64,000 nt of DNA, from assembly GCF_038443385.1 (NCBI RefSeq), contig NZ_CP151726.1, positions 6,944,001 to 7,008,000 on the forward strand. Reading direction: 5' to 3'. Shown piece by piece: positions 9,198-18,233 of the stretch. A program made the position numbers and the translations under genes. The notes below the pieces were generated by a model. That model was not told where the DNA came from and made no database searches. It worked only from the letters and a program-made list of their open reading frames with translations. Source of the DNA: Stieleria varia. Its GTDB lineage: Bacteria > Planctomycetota > Planctomycetia > Pirellulales > Pirellulaceae. Positions within the stretch are counted from its first letter, which is position 1, and every line of letters begins with the position of its first letter.

Positions 9198-9680
9198 TCA
9201 GGAATGAGAATCGGACGTGAGATCACTTTCCGACGTGTCGGCTTTTGCGGTGCCCACAGCGGACCCGTTGCCGCTGGGAGAGGCGTGAACGTTGGGCGGG
9301 GTGTCCGCCAGACGCTGGAGATGCTCGTCAACGATCCCCTGGATCCGTTCTCGACTGAGCCCCGAATTCCAGGCTTCCGTCAGCGCCGTTCCGATGCTAC
9401 CCCGCAACACCGCGACTCGTTCGTCCAAGCAAATGTCGACCGCGCTGGGGCAAACCACCATGCCGCGACCGCGAAGCGATTCGATGACGCCCTCGGACTG
9501 CAGCGTCGTGAACGCTCGGGCAACCGTGTTGGGATTGATCGCCAACTGGCCGCTGAGCGCTCGAACGCTGGGCAAAAGCTGCCCCGGCCTGAGCGTGCCC
9601 GCGGCAACGGCAAATTTCACCTGCCTGACAACTTGCAGGTAAATCGCGACATCGCTTTGCAGATCCAGAGTAAAGAACAT
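9198..9680 (-). CDS. GntR-family transcription regulator, YtrA subfamily
   Basis: 160 residues. The winged helix-turn-helix spans about residues 10-75 (IYLQVVRQVKFAVAAGTLRP, then PSVRALSGQLAINPNTVARA). There is only a short C-terminal region, as in YtrA-type regulators, which lack a large ligand domain. These normally repress their own ABC transporter operon until a cell-envelope or antibiotic signal appears. An inverted repeat 31 bases upstream (9711-9732) is a good operator candidate. Ser/Asp-rich low-complexity residues end the protein. Confidence 0.88.
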   Translation of the reverse strand: MFFTLDLQSDVAIYLQVVRQVKFAVAAGTLRPGQLLPSVRALSGQLAINPNTVARAFTTLQSEGVIESLRGRGMVVCPSAVDICLDERVAVLRGSIGTALTEAWNSGLSRERIQGIVDEHLQRLADTPPNVHASPSGNGSAVGTAKADTSESDLTSDSHS

Positions 9681-9710
9681 CGAACCGCCCGAATGAAACC
9701 AGGTGACTTA

Positions 9711-9732
9711 GTGTGCTGGTTAGATAGTACAC
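9711..9732 (-). promoter_or_regulatory. Candidate operator for the GntR/YtrA regulator
   Basis: GTGTGCT, eight bases, AGTACAC form an inverted repeat with one mismatch (GTGTRCT/AGYACAC), 31 bases before the regulator start codon. YtrA-type regulators commonly bind GT...AC palindromes at this position. Autoregulation is inferred. Confidence 0.5.
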
Positions 9733-10150
9733 CGATTCGGGTTGGCGTCAAGAGAGGATTTCAGGAGTTTTTTGAAGCGACGTGCGGCGCAGCGACCGTT
9801 GGTCATGCTCGGGACGTGAAGTTTATTGCTGACGTCTTTGATTACCCATCTGTATGGGCACTGATTCGGGAGAGCGAAATTGGATCCCGCGAGGGATCGC
9901 AGAAGGTAGCCACGGGTCGCCGAAGGCGCACCCGTGGTATGCGACAACCATGTTGAATCGCCTCCGAAGGGTGTCGCAGACGTCTCGGAATCGGGGCTGC
10001 GACCGCCTCCGGGGTCGGTTCTCGTCAGACCGAATGAACCGGCGATGATCGCTGCGCTCTATCGCCGGCTACCGTCTGAGACCGCTTCACGGTCATAGGC
10101 AGCAACAATTCTTTTCACGTCCCGAGCATGGCCTACCTCACTCCGTACAA
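9733..10150. other. Gene-free stretch with one hairpin repeat
   Basis: No gene is supported. An inverted repeat, CCACGGGT...ACCCGTGG with a GAAGGCG-like loop, lies at 9910-9937. The remainder shows short palindromic repeats (10020-10090, TCAGACCG against CGGTCATA-like arms) but nothing assignable. Confidence 0.4.
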
Positions 10151-10152
10151 CG

Positions 10153-10188
10153 AAAAACGCCCAGGCAATGAGAGTGCCTAGGCGTTTC
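10153..10188 (-). terminator. Rho-independent-like terminator of the first DUF1559 gene
   Basis: AAACGCCCAGGCA and TGCCTAGGCGTTT pair around a 7-base loop, about 30 bases past the stop at 10219. Confidence 0.7.
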
Positions 10189-10218
10189 GAGTTTCTGCTG
10201 ACTTAAGCGACGTAGAGC

Positions 10219-11445
10219 TTACTGGTTGAATTGCTCGTCGATCGTTTCTTTCGCACCTCGTGATCCGAGTGCTCCCCAAAGTCCAAACGGGCTTTCCATC
10301 CCGCTGCGGACGTTCGGGTCATTCGCGTGGTCGCGTCCCGGTGCACAGGCGTCCGAATTTCCGGCTTCGATGCTGTCTGAGATAAAGATCACCGCACCGT
10401 CACCCATCAAGATGTGAGCTCCACCCTGGTGATAGCTGCCGGCAGCCATCAGGGGATCAGACATCGCATCGCCATCAAGGATGTTGGGACTGTTGGGAGG
10501 CAGGATCGTCTGGAAACTGGTCGTTGATGCACGGCCATCGGCCCAACGAGTACCGCGAGCATAGCTGTCTTGGTACAAGGTCAGACCGGTCGGCTGCAAG
10601 AATTGCGGACGATTCGGATCTCGAACAGCGTCAGCCAACGTCTTGGGAGTACACCAAGGATTGGGTCGCTGCCGTACGACCGTTGACTTGACTTGCAGGT
10701 CCCGACCGCAAGTTGGGATTTCACCAGCGGCAATCGTATTGGACAGGCCGTCTTGGATGTCGCGGAATTTCATTTCCGTTCGGTTCCAGAAAAAGCCTCG
10801 ATTGGCGGCTTTGGCGCGGGTGATCATCCACGTTTCGGGAGTCGTCGTTACGCCGTTGCCGTTGCTGTGATAGACACCGATTTCGTTCTTCCCACCGAAA
10901 CCTACGCGGTCAACGGCATCGCCGATACTGGCGGCATAGTTCGTTCGTCCGCCACCTTCCGGGCTGTCGAACGGATCGCTGGGGCAACGAAGCGTTGGGA
11001 TCTCGGAAACCCAGGGTTCATAGTTGAACTGATTGCCGGTCGGCCCCATGGGTGGCCATACTCCGCCGGTCGAAGGGATCGCTGTAGCCGGGTCAACGGA
11101 TACATTATTGGGATTCGAGATTTTTTCCCACAGCCCCTGCTGTTCCATGAAGGGCGTCAAGCCAACCAACCAGCTCAGGCGGCTGCGATTGCAGTCAAAA
11201 TCAGCCGCCATGACTCCAGCCCTGTCAGTTCCGCCCATCTGAGCTGGCAAGTTTTTGTAGTTACTGTGGTAGTTCTGCAGCGCAAGCCCAATTTGCTTGA
11301 AATTGTTGCTGCAACTCATGCGGCGGGCTGCCTCACGAGCGGCTTGAACCGCAGGCAACAGCAGCCCCACCAGGATGCCAATGATGGCGATGACGACCAG
11401 CAGTTCCACCAAGGTGAACGCTGAACGCCGATTTGAAGAAAACAT
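10219..11445 (-). CDS. DUF1559 prepilin-like protein (copy 1)
   Basis: 408 residues. The N-terminus has a type IV prepilin-type cleavage and helix motif (FTLVELLVVIAIIGILVGLL), then LLPAVQAAREAARRMSCSNN, the hallmark of planctomycete DUF1559 proteins. A conserved C-terminal H-x9-DG motif is seen in HQGGAHILMGDGAV. These abundant proteins are presumed to be surface or pseudopilin-like; their function is not established. It is a tandem paralogue of the gene at 12199-13425; residue by residue the two are nearly the same. It has its own terminator. Confidence 0.92.
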   Translation of the reverse strand: MFSSNRRSAFTLVELLVVIAIIGILVGLLLPAVQAAREAARRMSCSNNFKQIGLALQNYHSNYKNLPAQMGGTDRAGVMAADFDCNRSRLSWLVGLTPFMEQQGLWEKISNPNNVSVDPATAIPSTGGVWPPMGPTGNQFNYEPWVSEIPTLRCPSDPFDSPEGGGRTNYAASIGDAVDRVGFGGKNEIGVYHSNGNGVTTTPETWMITRAKAANRGFFWNRTEMKFRDIQDGLSNTIAAGEIPTCGRDLQVKSTVVRQRPNPWCTPKTLADAVRDPNRPQFLQPTGLTLYQDSYARGTRWADGRASTTSFQTILPPNSPNILDGDAMSDPLMAAGSYHQGGAHILMGDGAVIFISDSIEAGNSDACAPGRDHANDPNVRSGMESPFGLWGALGSRGAKETIDEQFNQ

Positions 11446-11716
11446 AAAAGGACCTCTAAGAAAAGAATCAATCGATCGGGTGCCGGCGAATTACAGGCGA
11501 ACCGGCAAGCGTCTCCATTATTGGCCAACAAGGGGGTAGATGCAACTGTCGAATGAGGCAACGACCTGGATGTCCCTTGAATTCCAGTGTGATTGTCGAT
11601 TTTCCCCCGTTTTGACGAACAATTTTGCCGCGAAAAAAACGCGGGGGGGCGTGGCCAGGTGGACACGGAGCAGGAAGGCTTGAAATGGAGCATCCTCTAC
11701 GAGTGCATCGTCCAGT

Positions 11717-11852
11717 CTTAAAACGTGGGTTCGATGAATGAGCCTTTTTGGCGTTAGCCACGGTTCTCGCGACACAACCTTAAAACGTGGGTTCGATGAA
11801 TGAGCCGTTTTGGCGTTAGCCACGGTTCTCGCGACACAACCGTGGCTAACGC
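11717..11852. repeat. 62-bp tandem repeat and 15-bp-arm hairpin
   Basis: A 62-bp unit beginning CTTAAAACGTGGGTTCGATG starts at 11717 and again at 11779. The end of the second unit, GCGTTAGCCACGGTT (11813-11827), pairs perfectly with AACCGTGGCTAACGC (11838-11852). Confidence 0.8.
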
Positions 11853-12014
11853 TGGGCTGTCCAAAATTTGGCTTGACATGCAACTTCAATTGACCGGTTT
11901 TGTTCCTCAATTGGAAGATACGCCGAAGGCGTTGTTGTTGAACGCCTTCGGCGTAGTGGGAGAAAAGTTGCGCATGCCAATCCCCGTACAACCTCAACCT
12001 TTTGACAGCCCAGC
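11851..12014. mobile_element. 164-bp MITE-like element
   Basis: Ends are an 11-bp perfect inverted repeat, GCTGGGCTGTC at 11851-11861 and GACAGCCCAGC at 12004-12014. An internal hairpin (ACGCCGAAGGCGTT / AACGCCTTCGGCGT, about 11921-11955) gives a stable fold. The ends resemble those of the elements at 13920 and 16435. Confidence 0.6.
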
Positions 12015-12135
12015 ACGAAGCGCAAGCGAGTGAATAAAACGCCGTGAATCACTCGCTCGCGCGTGGTGCTGGTATCAAAGCTCAACTCGCGATTTTGGCA
12101 CTAGGTACAGTCCCGGTTGTAGAGATCGTGCAATA

Positions 12136-12170
12136 AAAAACGCCCCGGCACTTCTGCCAGGGCGTTTTCG
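12136..12170 (-). terminator. Terminator of the second DUF1559 gene
   Basis: AAAACGCCCCGGCA and TGCCAGGGCGTTTT pair across a short loop about 30 bases past the stop at 12199. Confidence 0.7.
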
Positions 12171-12198
12171 TGATTCAGTGGCTCACTCAGAGCTGACG

Positions 12199-13425
12199 TT
12201 ACTGATTCAACTGTTCGTCGATCGTTTCTTTTGCACCGCGTGATCCGAGTGCTCCCCAAAGTCCGTAGGGGCTTTCCATCCCGCTGCGAACGTTCGGGTC
12301 GTTGGCGTGGTCACGCGCCGGTGCGCAGGCGTCAGAATTTCCGGCTTCGATGCTGTCCGAGATGAAGATCACCGCACCGTCACCCATCAGGATATGAGCT
12401 CCACCTTGGTGATAGCTGCCAGCAGACATCAGAGGATCGGATCTCTCTGCGCCGTCAAGGATATTGGGGCTGTTGGGTGGCAGGATCGTTTGAAAGCTAG
12501 TCGTCGTCGCACGACCATCGGCCCAGCGGGTACCACGAGCATAGCTGTCTTGATACAAGGTCAATCCGGTTGGAAGCAGGAACTGCGGACGATTTGGGTC
12601 TCGAACCGAGTCCGCCTCCGTTTTGGGGGAGCACCCCGGATTGGCGCGATTCTGGACAACCGTCGATTTGACTTGCAGGTCGCGTCCGCAAGTGGGGATC
12701 TCACCAGCGGCGATCGTGTTGGACAATCCGTCTTGGATGTCGCGGAATTTCATTTCCGTTCGGTTCCAGAAGAAGCCTCGATTGGATGCCTTGGCACGAG
12801 TGATCATCCAAGTTTCAGGTGTGGTCACCAGGCTGGTTGGGCTGCTGTGGAAAACGCCAATCTGGTTCTTGCCACCGAAGCCGACACGGTCGACGCCATC
12901 TCCAAGGCTGGCAGCATAGTTCGTTCGCCCGCCACCTTCTGGACTGTCGAACGGATCGCTTGGGCAGCGAAGCGTTGGGATTTCAGATACCCAGGGAACG
13001 TAATTGAATTGGTTGCCGGTCGGTCCCATCGGTGGCCACGTTCCACCGGTGGAAGGAATCGCAGTTGCAGGGTCAACGGACTCGTTGTTGGGATTAGAAA
13101 TCTTTTCCCAAAGTCCTTGTTGTTCCATGAATGGCGTCAAGCCAACCAGCCAACTCAGTCGTCGACGATTGCAATCGAAGTCCGGAGACATGGCACCCAG
13201 AGCGCTCGTTCCGCCCATCTGAGCAGGCAGATTTTTGTAGTTGCTGTGATAGTTTTGAATCGCAAGCCCGATTTGCTTGAAATTGTTGCTGCAGCTCATG
13301 CGTCGCGCTGCTTCACGAGCAGCTTGAACCGCAGGCAGCAAAAGCCCCACCAGGATGCCAATGATGGCGATGACGACGAGCAGTTCAACCAAAGTGAATG
13401 CCGAACGCCGATACGACTGCGTCAT
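12199..13425 (-). CDS. DUF1559 prepilin-like protein (copy 2)
   Basis: Like its neighbour it has the prepilin motif FTLVELLVVIAIIGILVGLL and the C-terminal HQGGAHILMGDGAV. I choose ATG at 13425, which gives 408 residues, the same length as copy 1, and leaves GAAGG as a ribosome site upstream; an in-frame TTG at 13443 would add six residues. The differences from copy 1 are scattered substitutions, mainly in a short segment around residues 190-200, so the pair arose by tandem duplication. The terminators of the two genes differ, which suggests the duplication is not very recent or that the flanks were rebuilt by repeats. Confidence 0.92.
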   Translation of the reverse strand: MTQSYRRSAFTLVELLVVIAIIGILVGLLLPAVQAAREAARRMSCSNNFKQIGLAIQNYHSNYKNLPAQMGGTSALGAMSPDFDCNRRRLSWLVGLTPFMEQQGLWEKISNPNNESVDPATAIPSTGGTWPPMGPTGNQFNYVPWVSEIPTLRCPSDPFDSPEGGGRTNYAASLGDGVDRVGFGGKNQIGVFHSSPTSLVTTPETWMITRAKASNRGFFWNRTEMKFRDIQDGLSNTIAAGEIPTCGRDLQVKSTVVQNRANPGCSPKTEADSVRDPNRPQFLLPTGLTLYQDSYARGTRWADGRATTTSFQTILPPNSPNILDGAERSDPLMSAGSYHQGGAHILMGDGAVIFISDSIEAGNSDACAPARDHANDPNVRSGMESPYGLWGALGSRGAKETIDEQLNQ

Positions 13426-13696
13426 AAAAAATTGAACCTTCAAGAAAAGAAATGGAAAACCACAGCTAGGTTGCGGGCCGATCTGAGATAATTAGCCAGC
13501 ACCAATCCCACATTATTAGACGCTAATGGGGAAATCCGCAACGATTAAACTCCTCCGGAATGTGAGAATACCGCGCGGTCCATAAGAATCATTCCACTTA
13601 CGCCCCCAGTGTGAGATCACCAGCGGGCCCCCGGCAGATGATCATGGCCTTCTCCGGCAGATTAAACCAACGGCAGATGAATCTGCTCCCGACGTT

Positions 13697-13759
13697 GTGG
13701 ACGAGGTCACGAGTCCCCTGCAGCGAAATACCATGCCGGGGACTCGTGACCTCGTCCAC
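13697..13759. repeat. Hairpin with 22-bp perfect arms
   Basis: GTGGACGAGGTCACGAGTCC (13697 on, 22 bases in all) is the exact reverse complement of 13738-13759, with a 19-base loop. It lies in the gene-free stretch 13426-14386. Confidence 0.85.
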
Positions 13760-13919
13760 TACCAGTAAGCATTCTTCTGCCCCTCGCCTTGTCTCTGGAT
13801 GTCAGAGTCTCAAGGTGTCAGACGCGCTGCGCCGTTGGCAAGTTCCCAACGTGTGGCAATAGATGCGTGTAGACGTCGACGCCCGATAGAATCTTGGGTA
13901 CCGAAGGGCACTGCTGGGC

Positions 13920-14307
13920 AACGCTGGGCTGTTCAAAATTTGGCGTTGTCGCACTGTGGCGCTCCGCAAGTTTCTGTCACATCCCTCGGGCGCAGCTGGG
14001 AGGCAACCGTTGCGAATCACGGCACAAGACGTATGGCTTGTGTTTGGCGGATGGTGGTGTTCGTTTTCGACTTGGAAAATCGAACGACAATCGTCGCTCG
14101 ACTTTCCAAGTCGATAGCGTGCCCCGCCAAGCGTTTTGCCGTTCCCAATCATTGACTTGCGCAGACAGGCCCCCCCCTCGCATTCGCCTAAACGGCTCTG
14201 CTCGACCTCCCCCAAGTTCCTTGGGGTAGGTGACAGTGGACAAGAAACGGCTCATGGAAAAACGCCGAAACATCAAGTCAACGCCAAATTTTGAACAGCC
14301 CAGCGTT
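13920..14307. mobile_element. 388-bp MITE-like element with 29-bp perfect terminal inverted repeats
   Basis: The left end (13920-13948) begins AACGCTGGGCTGTTCAAAAT and the right end (14279-14307) is its exact reverse complement over 29 bases. The interior holds the dispersed CGACTTGG...CCAAGTCG hairpin unit with its conserved tail and the ACCTCCCCCAAGTTCCTTGG hairpin. There is no coding frame of note. It is probably a non-autonomous element moved by a transposase elsewhere in the genome. Confidence 0.75.
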
Positions 14308-14386
14308 AGGCCCGGCCGCTTACGCGTCACGGCTCACTTAGTGAGCAGTCTTATTCGGCTACGAGTCAAGCGTTGATCGCCTCAGA

Positions 14387-14590
14387 TCAAGGATCGTTGG
14401 ACTGAGCTGCGCTGGGTTTCGGGCCGGGAGTTTCACCGGGGAACTCCTGGTTGTCTGATTGGGCAGCTTCCGCATCAATTGCGGCTTGGTCGTTACCTGT
14501 GATGACCTTGGGCTCCGAGCTTCCTCCGCAACCCACAAACGTGGGTGCCAAAAGCATCAGGAATGCCAAGGTGTAAGCGAATCGAACCAT
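14387..14590 (-). CDS. Small lipoprotein
   Basis: 67 residues when started at ATG 14590. The N-terminus MVRFAYTLAFLMLLAPTFVGC is a lipoprotein signal peptide with lipobox FVGC; the mature part is short, acidic and Gln/Asp/Pro-rich. Similar tiny lipoproteins often accompany DUF1559 genes in planctomycetes, and here the gene lies upstream of the DUF1559 pair on the same strand. A longer in-frame extension to 14806 runs through unrelated upstream DNA and is rejected. Confidence 0.75.
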   Translation of the reverse strand: MVRFAYTLAFLMLLAPTFVGCGGSSEPKVITGNDQAAIDAEAAQSDNQEFPGETPGPKPSAAQSNDP

Positions 14591-14794
14591 GACGATAGCC
14601 TTGTTTCGGGGATGTGAGGGATTCAAACGAAAAACATTCTGACATCGATTGCTCAAAGGACCGCCCAATAAGGAAGTTCTCTGAATAATCAACGCCTTCA
14701 TTATCCCGCAACCGGCGTTCAGTTCAACTGCCGCACGAATGTTCGCTGAGAATTGGCCGATGGTGCTTACCGATCGACGGTGCAGGGCTAACCG

Positions 14795-14939
14795 TGGACT
14801 GCTCAAAACTTTGGGGTTGACATTGTTTTTTCAGTCCATGTTTTTGTTCCATGCATCGCAATCAAAGTGAGCCTCAGGCGCTAGCCGTGGGCCGGCACCA
14901 CAATCCGCCTCAGGCCCACGGCTAGCGCCTGAGGCTCAC
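14795..14939. repeat. Dispersed element, copy 1, with large hairpin
   Basis: It starts TGGACTGCTCAAAACTTTGG and ends with a 73-base hairpin (14867-14939) whose arms begin GTGAGCCTCAGGCGCTAGCC. It is the same family as 16435-16662 and 25600-25754. The last arm contains the stop codon of the SGNH hydrolase gene. Confidence 0.8.
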
Positions 14940-16462
14940 AGCCCCAGGTTCCCCGCTCTCCCCTGAGCCCAGTTTTGCAGTCCCTGCAGGCGTTGTTTGC
15001 CACGGATAAAGTAATCCTCGCCGAGCAAGGTCAAATGATCCTGAGACATCTGCGAAAACTTGGCTTCGCTTTTTTGTGTCCCCCGACCGACCAGCACGTC
15101 CGCGATGGCTTTGGCAATCCGCTGGTGGCCGACGATCGATGGATGAACGTGATCGATAAATTTTTCCGGATCGGAAATGCCATCGGGAAAGGGTTCGCGG
15201 CGTACATTCCATTGGTCCAAGATCTGATCCGTTTGAATAAGCGGCACGTTGTACTTCGCAGCAAGCGATCGCACCGACTCCATGATCGGGGTCGTCGCAC
15301 GCAACGGACAGACATCGAAGTCTCGCGCCGCCGTCAGGTATTCGCGCGCTTCCCGTGTCCGCCCGAGATCCAATGACAACCGACCGGCGATGAAGTGTGC
15401 ACCGGCATGCTGCGGATCCAACTTGATGCAACGAAGGCATGCCGCGATCCTGTCATCCGAAGTCCGCATCGCGTCGGTCGCCACTTGCCAGTGAGTTTCA
15501 AACGCATCTTGGTCGACCTCGTCGAAATCAGCGTTGGTAACTTTGATCGGCGGCGTCCCCACCAGATCACTTGCCGGCACACACAACACCAGCGAAACGT
15601 CTTGCGCGATCACTTTGTCGATCATTCGTTGCAACGTCACATGGAACTGCTGCTCCACTGCTTGCCGCCATTGCGGATCACGCTGGTACGACTCAAGTCC
15701 ACCTGCATGATCCAGTCTTGTGTCGACCTCCGACGGCATCTCGGATTGCACTGTGGTCTTTGGGGGCGATGAGGCGAATCGCTGTTGTAGCCAACGTACG
15801 GTGTGCAGTCGGCGACCGAGTTTTGTCGCCCAGGTTTGCGTCGCGTTCATGGCCCGGAGCGATGCGTAAGTGCGGTCTTCGAGGAATTCGTTGTGACCTG
15901 TGTACAACACGATCACATCGGGCTGATGCAGTAAGACTTCGTCGAGAATCTTTTCCACGCGATAACTCGCATAAGAGACACCACCCAAGTTGACGATCTC
16001 GTCGCGAGAGTGATCGGCCGATTCTGAACCACGCGCGGCCAGTTCCAGTTTCAGCCAAGCAGGAAACGCGGTCTCGTGCGCGTACGGTCGGCCTTGAACG
16101 GTCGAGCCACCCAGTGCAAAGATCCTACGCGTGCCGGGCGCTTTCTCGATCGGAAATGCAGCGGGGCGAAAAAAGTTGTAGCGTTCTTGGGAGACCTCCC
16201 ATTGTCCCGCCGGATCGTTTCGCACCAACAAAGATGGCATCGAAAAGATCTCTGAGGTCGGGTCGGCGTCGATGGCAGAATCCAGCTCGACCGACGCGCC
16301 CCCCGTCATCCTGAGCGACACCTCCGCGACAATCAATGGCAGCACACCCAAACAAATCGCCAGCGGCGCGAACCACCAGCGGCGTTTGACGCTCGCTGAC
16401 GTGTCGCTGCTGGATTCGCTGCTGGATTCGCTGCTGGACTGCTCAAAGTTTGTTGTTGACAT
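14936..16462 (-). CDS. Membrane-anchored SGNH/GDSL hydrolase-like protein
   Basis: 508 residues from ATG 16462. A Ser/Glu-rich N-terminus encoded by 12-bp repeats (SSSE units) precedes a membrane segment (WWFAPLAICLGVLPLIVAEV). SGNH blocks follow: LGGSTVQG (I), LGGVSYAS (II), YTGHNEF (III) and DHVHPSIVGH (V), so an esterase, acyltransferase or sugar-deacetylase role outside the membrane is likely. A TPR-like helix pair (HFIAGRLSLDLGRTREAREY) sits before block V. Both ends of the gene lie in copies of the same repeat: the start codon and first residues in 16435-16662 and the stop codon in 14795-14939. An upstream in-frame start at 16504 would lie wholly in the repeat. Confidence 0.8.
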   Translation of the reverse strand: MSTTNFEQSSSESSSESSSDTSASVKRRWWFAPLAICLGVLPLIVAEVSLRMTGGASVELDSAIDADPTSEIFSMPSLLVRNDPAGQWEVSQERYNFFRPAAFPIEKAPGTRRIFALGGSTVQGRPYAHETAFPAWLKLELAARGSESADHSRDEIVNLGGVSYASYRVEKILDEVLLHQPDVIVLYTGHNEFLEDRTYASLRAMNATQTWATKLGRRLHTVRWLQQRFASSPPKTTVQSEMPSEVDTRLDHAGGLESYQRDPQWRQAVEQQFHVTLQRMIDKVIAQDVSLVLCVPASDLVGTPPIKVTNADFDEVDQDAFETHWQVATDAMRTSDDRIAACLRCIKLDPQHAGAHFIAGRLSLDLGRTREAREYLTAARDFDVCPLRATTPIMESVRSLAAKYNVPLIQTDQILDQWNVRREPFPDGISDPEKFIDHVHPSIVGHQRIAKAIADVLVGRGTQKSEAKFSQMSQDHLTLLGEDYFIRGKQRLQGLQNWAQGRAGNLGL

Positions 16463-16662
16463 TGTTTTTTCAGTCCATGTTTTTGTTCCATGCATCGCAA
16501 TCAAAGTGAGCCTCAGGCGCTAGCCGTGGGCCGGCACCACAATCCGCCTCAGGCCCACGGCTAGCGTCTGAGGCTCACTGGGGGCCACCAGCTGCGCCGG
16601 CAGTAGGGACATAAACCAGCGCAAACCCAAAAAGACGCAACCCCAACGTTTTGACAGTCCGG
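16435..16662. repeat. Dispersed element, copy 2 (full length)
   Basis: It begins TGGACTGCTCAAAGTTTG, contains the 73-base hairpin (16506-16578, arms GTGAGCCTCAGGCGCTAGCC), and ends with ACGTTTTGACAGTCC, an imperfect inverted match to its start. At the left it overlaps the start of the SGNH gene. 16463-16785 holds no other feature. Confidence 0.8.
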
Positions 16663-16785
16663 GCTTGCGCCTCCCAGGTTTGCACGTGAGGTTGCTTTGC
16701 CCGGTCTGTGACGTCACGATCCTCGCATTGTCACGCGAAACACTTTGCCGCAAACACATCCACAGAAAAAGAGAACAGAGCACCC

Positions 16786-17343
16786 GTGTCTGACAAAGTT
16801 TACTTGACCGGTTACCGCGGAACCGGCAAATCGGCCGTCGGCCGACGGCTTGCCCAGTGTCTGGGCGGTGATTGGATCGACTTGGATGATTTCATCGTCG
16901 AGCGGGCGGGTGAAACGATTCGTGAAATCTTCGCTGCCGGAGGAGAATCAGCGTTTCGAGACTGGGAGACGCGGTGCTTGGAACTGGTATCCAAACAATC
17001 TCAGGAAAAAAAAACGGAAAGTTCCGTCCGGGCAACACAAGTCATCTCGCTCGGCGGCGGAGCGATCTTGAGGGAACACAATCGAACCCTGATCGCCAGC
17101 AGCGGCCCCTGTATTTGGCTCGACGCGACCGCGGCGACATTGGCCAAACGCATCGGCGCCGATGCCGGCACTGCGGCGGCACGGCCTGCCTTGACCGATT
17201 TGAGCCCCGAAGACGAAATCGCCGAACTGTTGCGTGTCCGGCGACCGCTCTATCAGCAGGCTGCCGATGTTCGCATCGACACCGAAGGAAAAACGATCGA
17301 GCAAGTGCTTCAAGAAGCTGTCACGTGGCTCCGCTCAAGATAG
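16786..17343 (+). CDS. aroK: Shikimate kinase
   Basis: 185 residues from GTG 16786. Walker A GYRGTGKS (residues 7-14), the shikimate-binding Asp in DLDDFI, Arg in GGESAFRDWE, and the GGGAI motif are all present. It phosphorylates shikimate at the 3-hydroxyl with ATP in aromatic amino acid synthesis. A short insertion (SQEKKTESSVRATQ) precedes GGGAI. An in-frame GTG at 16708 would add 26 unlikely residues overlapping repeat-derived DNA. 146 bases separate it from the next gene on the same strand. Confidence 0.9.
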   Translation: MSDKVYLTGYRGTGKSAVGRRLAQCLGGDWIDLDDFIVERAGETIREIFAAGGESAFRDWETRCLELVSKQSQEKKTESSVRATQVISLGGGAILREHNRTLIASSGPCIWLDATAATLAKRIGADAGTAAARPALTDLSPEDEIAELLRVRRPLYQQAADVRIDTEGKTIEQVLQEAVTWLRSR

Positions 17344-17489
17344 CAAATCAACCGCCAGAGGCAGAGATCGGCGGGGAACGGAGAAACAAGCCAGATCCGG
17401 GGTTTTTCTCAACGCCCGTCTCGCTGTAAGCTCTGAGGCAATCTCATCGCACTCGCAATGACCAAAACCAACTAGAAGGATTCCCACCT

Positions 17490-18233
17490 GTGTTTGTCGC
17501 TGCATCAACTGAATGCTGGCCCCAACTGGAATTGCAGGAAGCAATTGAGTTGTTGTCTGACTTGGAGTTCACCGCGATCGAAATCGCGATTCATGAATCA
17601 GGAAAAATCAAACCCAGTGAACTGCTCCAGGATCCCGACCGCGCCATCCAGATGCTGAGGCACACGCATCGGCTGGACATCTCCGGCTACAGCGTCCAAA
17701 TCGATCCCGGCCCCGACCATTACGACATGTTTTTGTCGATGTGCCGAATCGCCAAGGCCACCAAAGTCGTGACGCTGACGGTGCCATCGGCGGAACTGGG
17801 CACGCCGTTCAACGAGGAAGTCGAGCATTTGCAAAAGCTCGTCGAGCTGGGCGAGAGCGAAGGCGTCCGCGTATCGGTGAAGTGCCAACTGGGTTGCTTG
17901 AGCGAAGACCCCGATACCCTGATGGTGCTGTGCAACAACGTCGACGGCTTGGGCATCACGCTGGACCCAAGCGTCTACGTGGCCGGCCCGGCAAAGAACA
18001 AGAGTCTGGACAAGATCCTCAAGTTCGTCTGTAACGTGCACTTGCGCGACACGCGTCCCGATGCATTCCAAGTCAGCGTGGGACAGGGCGAAGTCGACTA
18101 TGGAAAACTGGTCACGCAACTGGAGCGAGACAAGTACACCCGCGCGTTGACCGTTCACATGTCGCCGCTGGAAGACCTGGATCATCGCGTGGAGCTTCGC
18201 AAATTACGCCGCTTGCTCGAAACACTTGTGTGA
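17490..18233 (+). CDS. Sugar phosphate isomerase/epimerase-like TIM-barrel protein
   Basis: 247 residues from GTG 17490, preceded by AGAAGGA at good spacing. The pattern MFVAASTECWPQLELQEAIE and LSDLEFTAIEIAIHE matches the xylose isomerase-like TIM barrel family (sugar isomerases, AP endonuclease 2 type). Probable metal-binding positions include Glu/Asp in GITLDPSVY, NVHLRDTRPDAF and GQGEVDY. Substrate is unknown. Its TGA overlaps the GTG start of the following Nudix gene (GTGTGA), suggesting translational coupling. Confidence 0.8.
   Translation: MFVAASTECWPQLELQEAIELLSDLEFTAIEIAIHESGKIKPSELLQDPDRAIQMLRHTHRLDISGYSVQIDPGPDHYDMFLSMCRIAKATKVVTLTVPSAELGTPFNEEVEHLQKLVELGESEGVRVSVKCQLGCLSEDPDTLMVLCNNVDGLGITLDPSVYVAGPAKNKSLDKILKFVCNVHLRDTRPDAFQVSVGQGEVDYGKLVTQLERDKYTRALTVHMSPLEDLDHRVELRKLRRLLETLV

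Noticed and set aside
9879..10100. Possible structured RNA in the gene-free stretch
   Set aside because: Only short palindromes typical of the local repeats are seen; no known RNA motif could be matched by eye.
14591..14806. 72-residue N-terminal extension of the small lipoprotein
   Set aside because: It would bury the lipoprotein signal peptide, and the DNA overlaps a repeat end.
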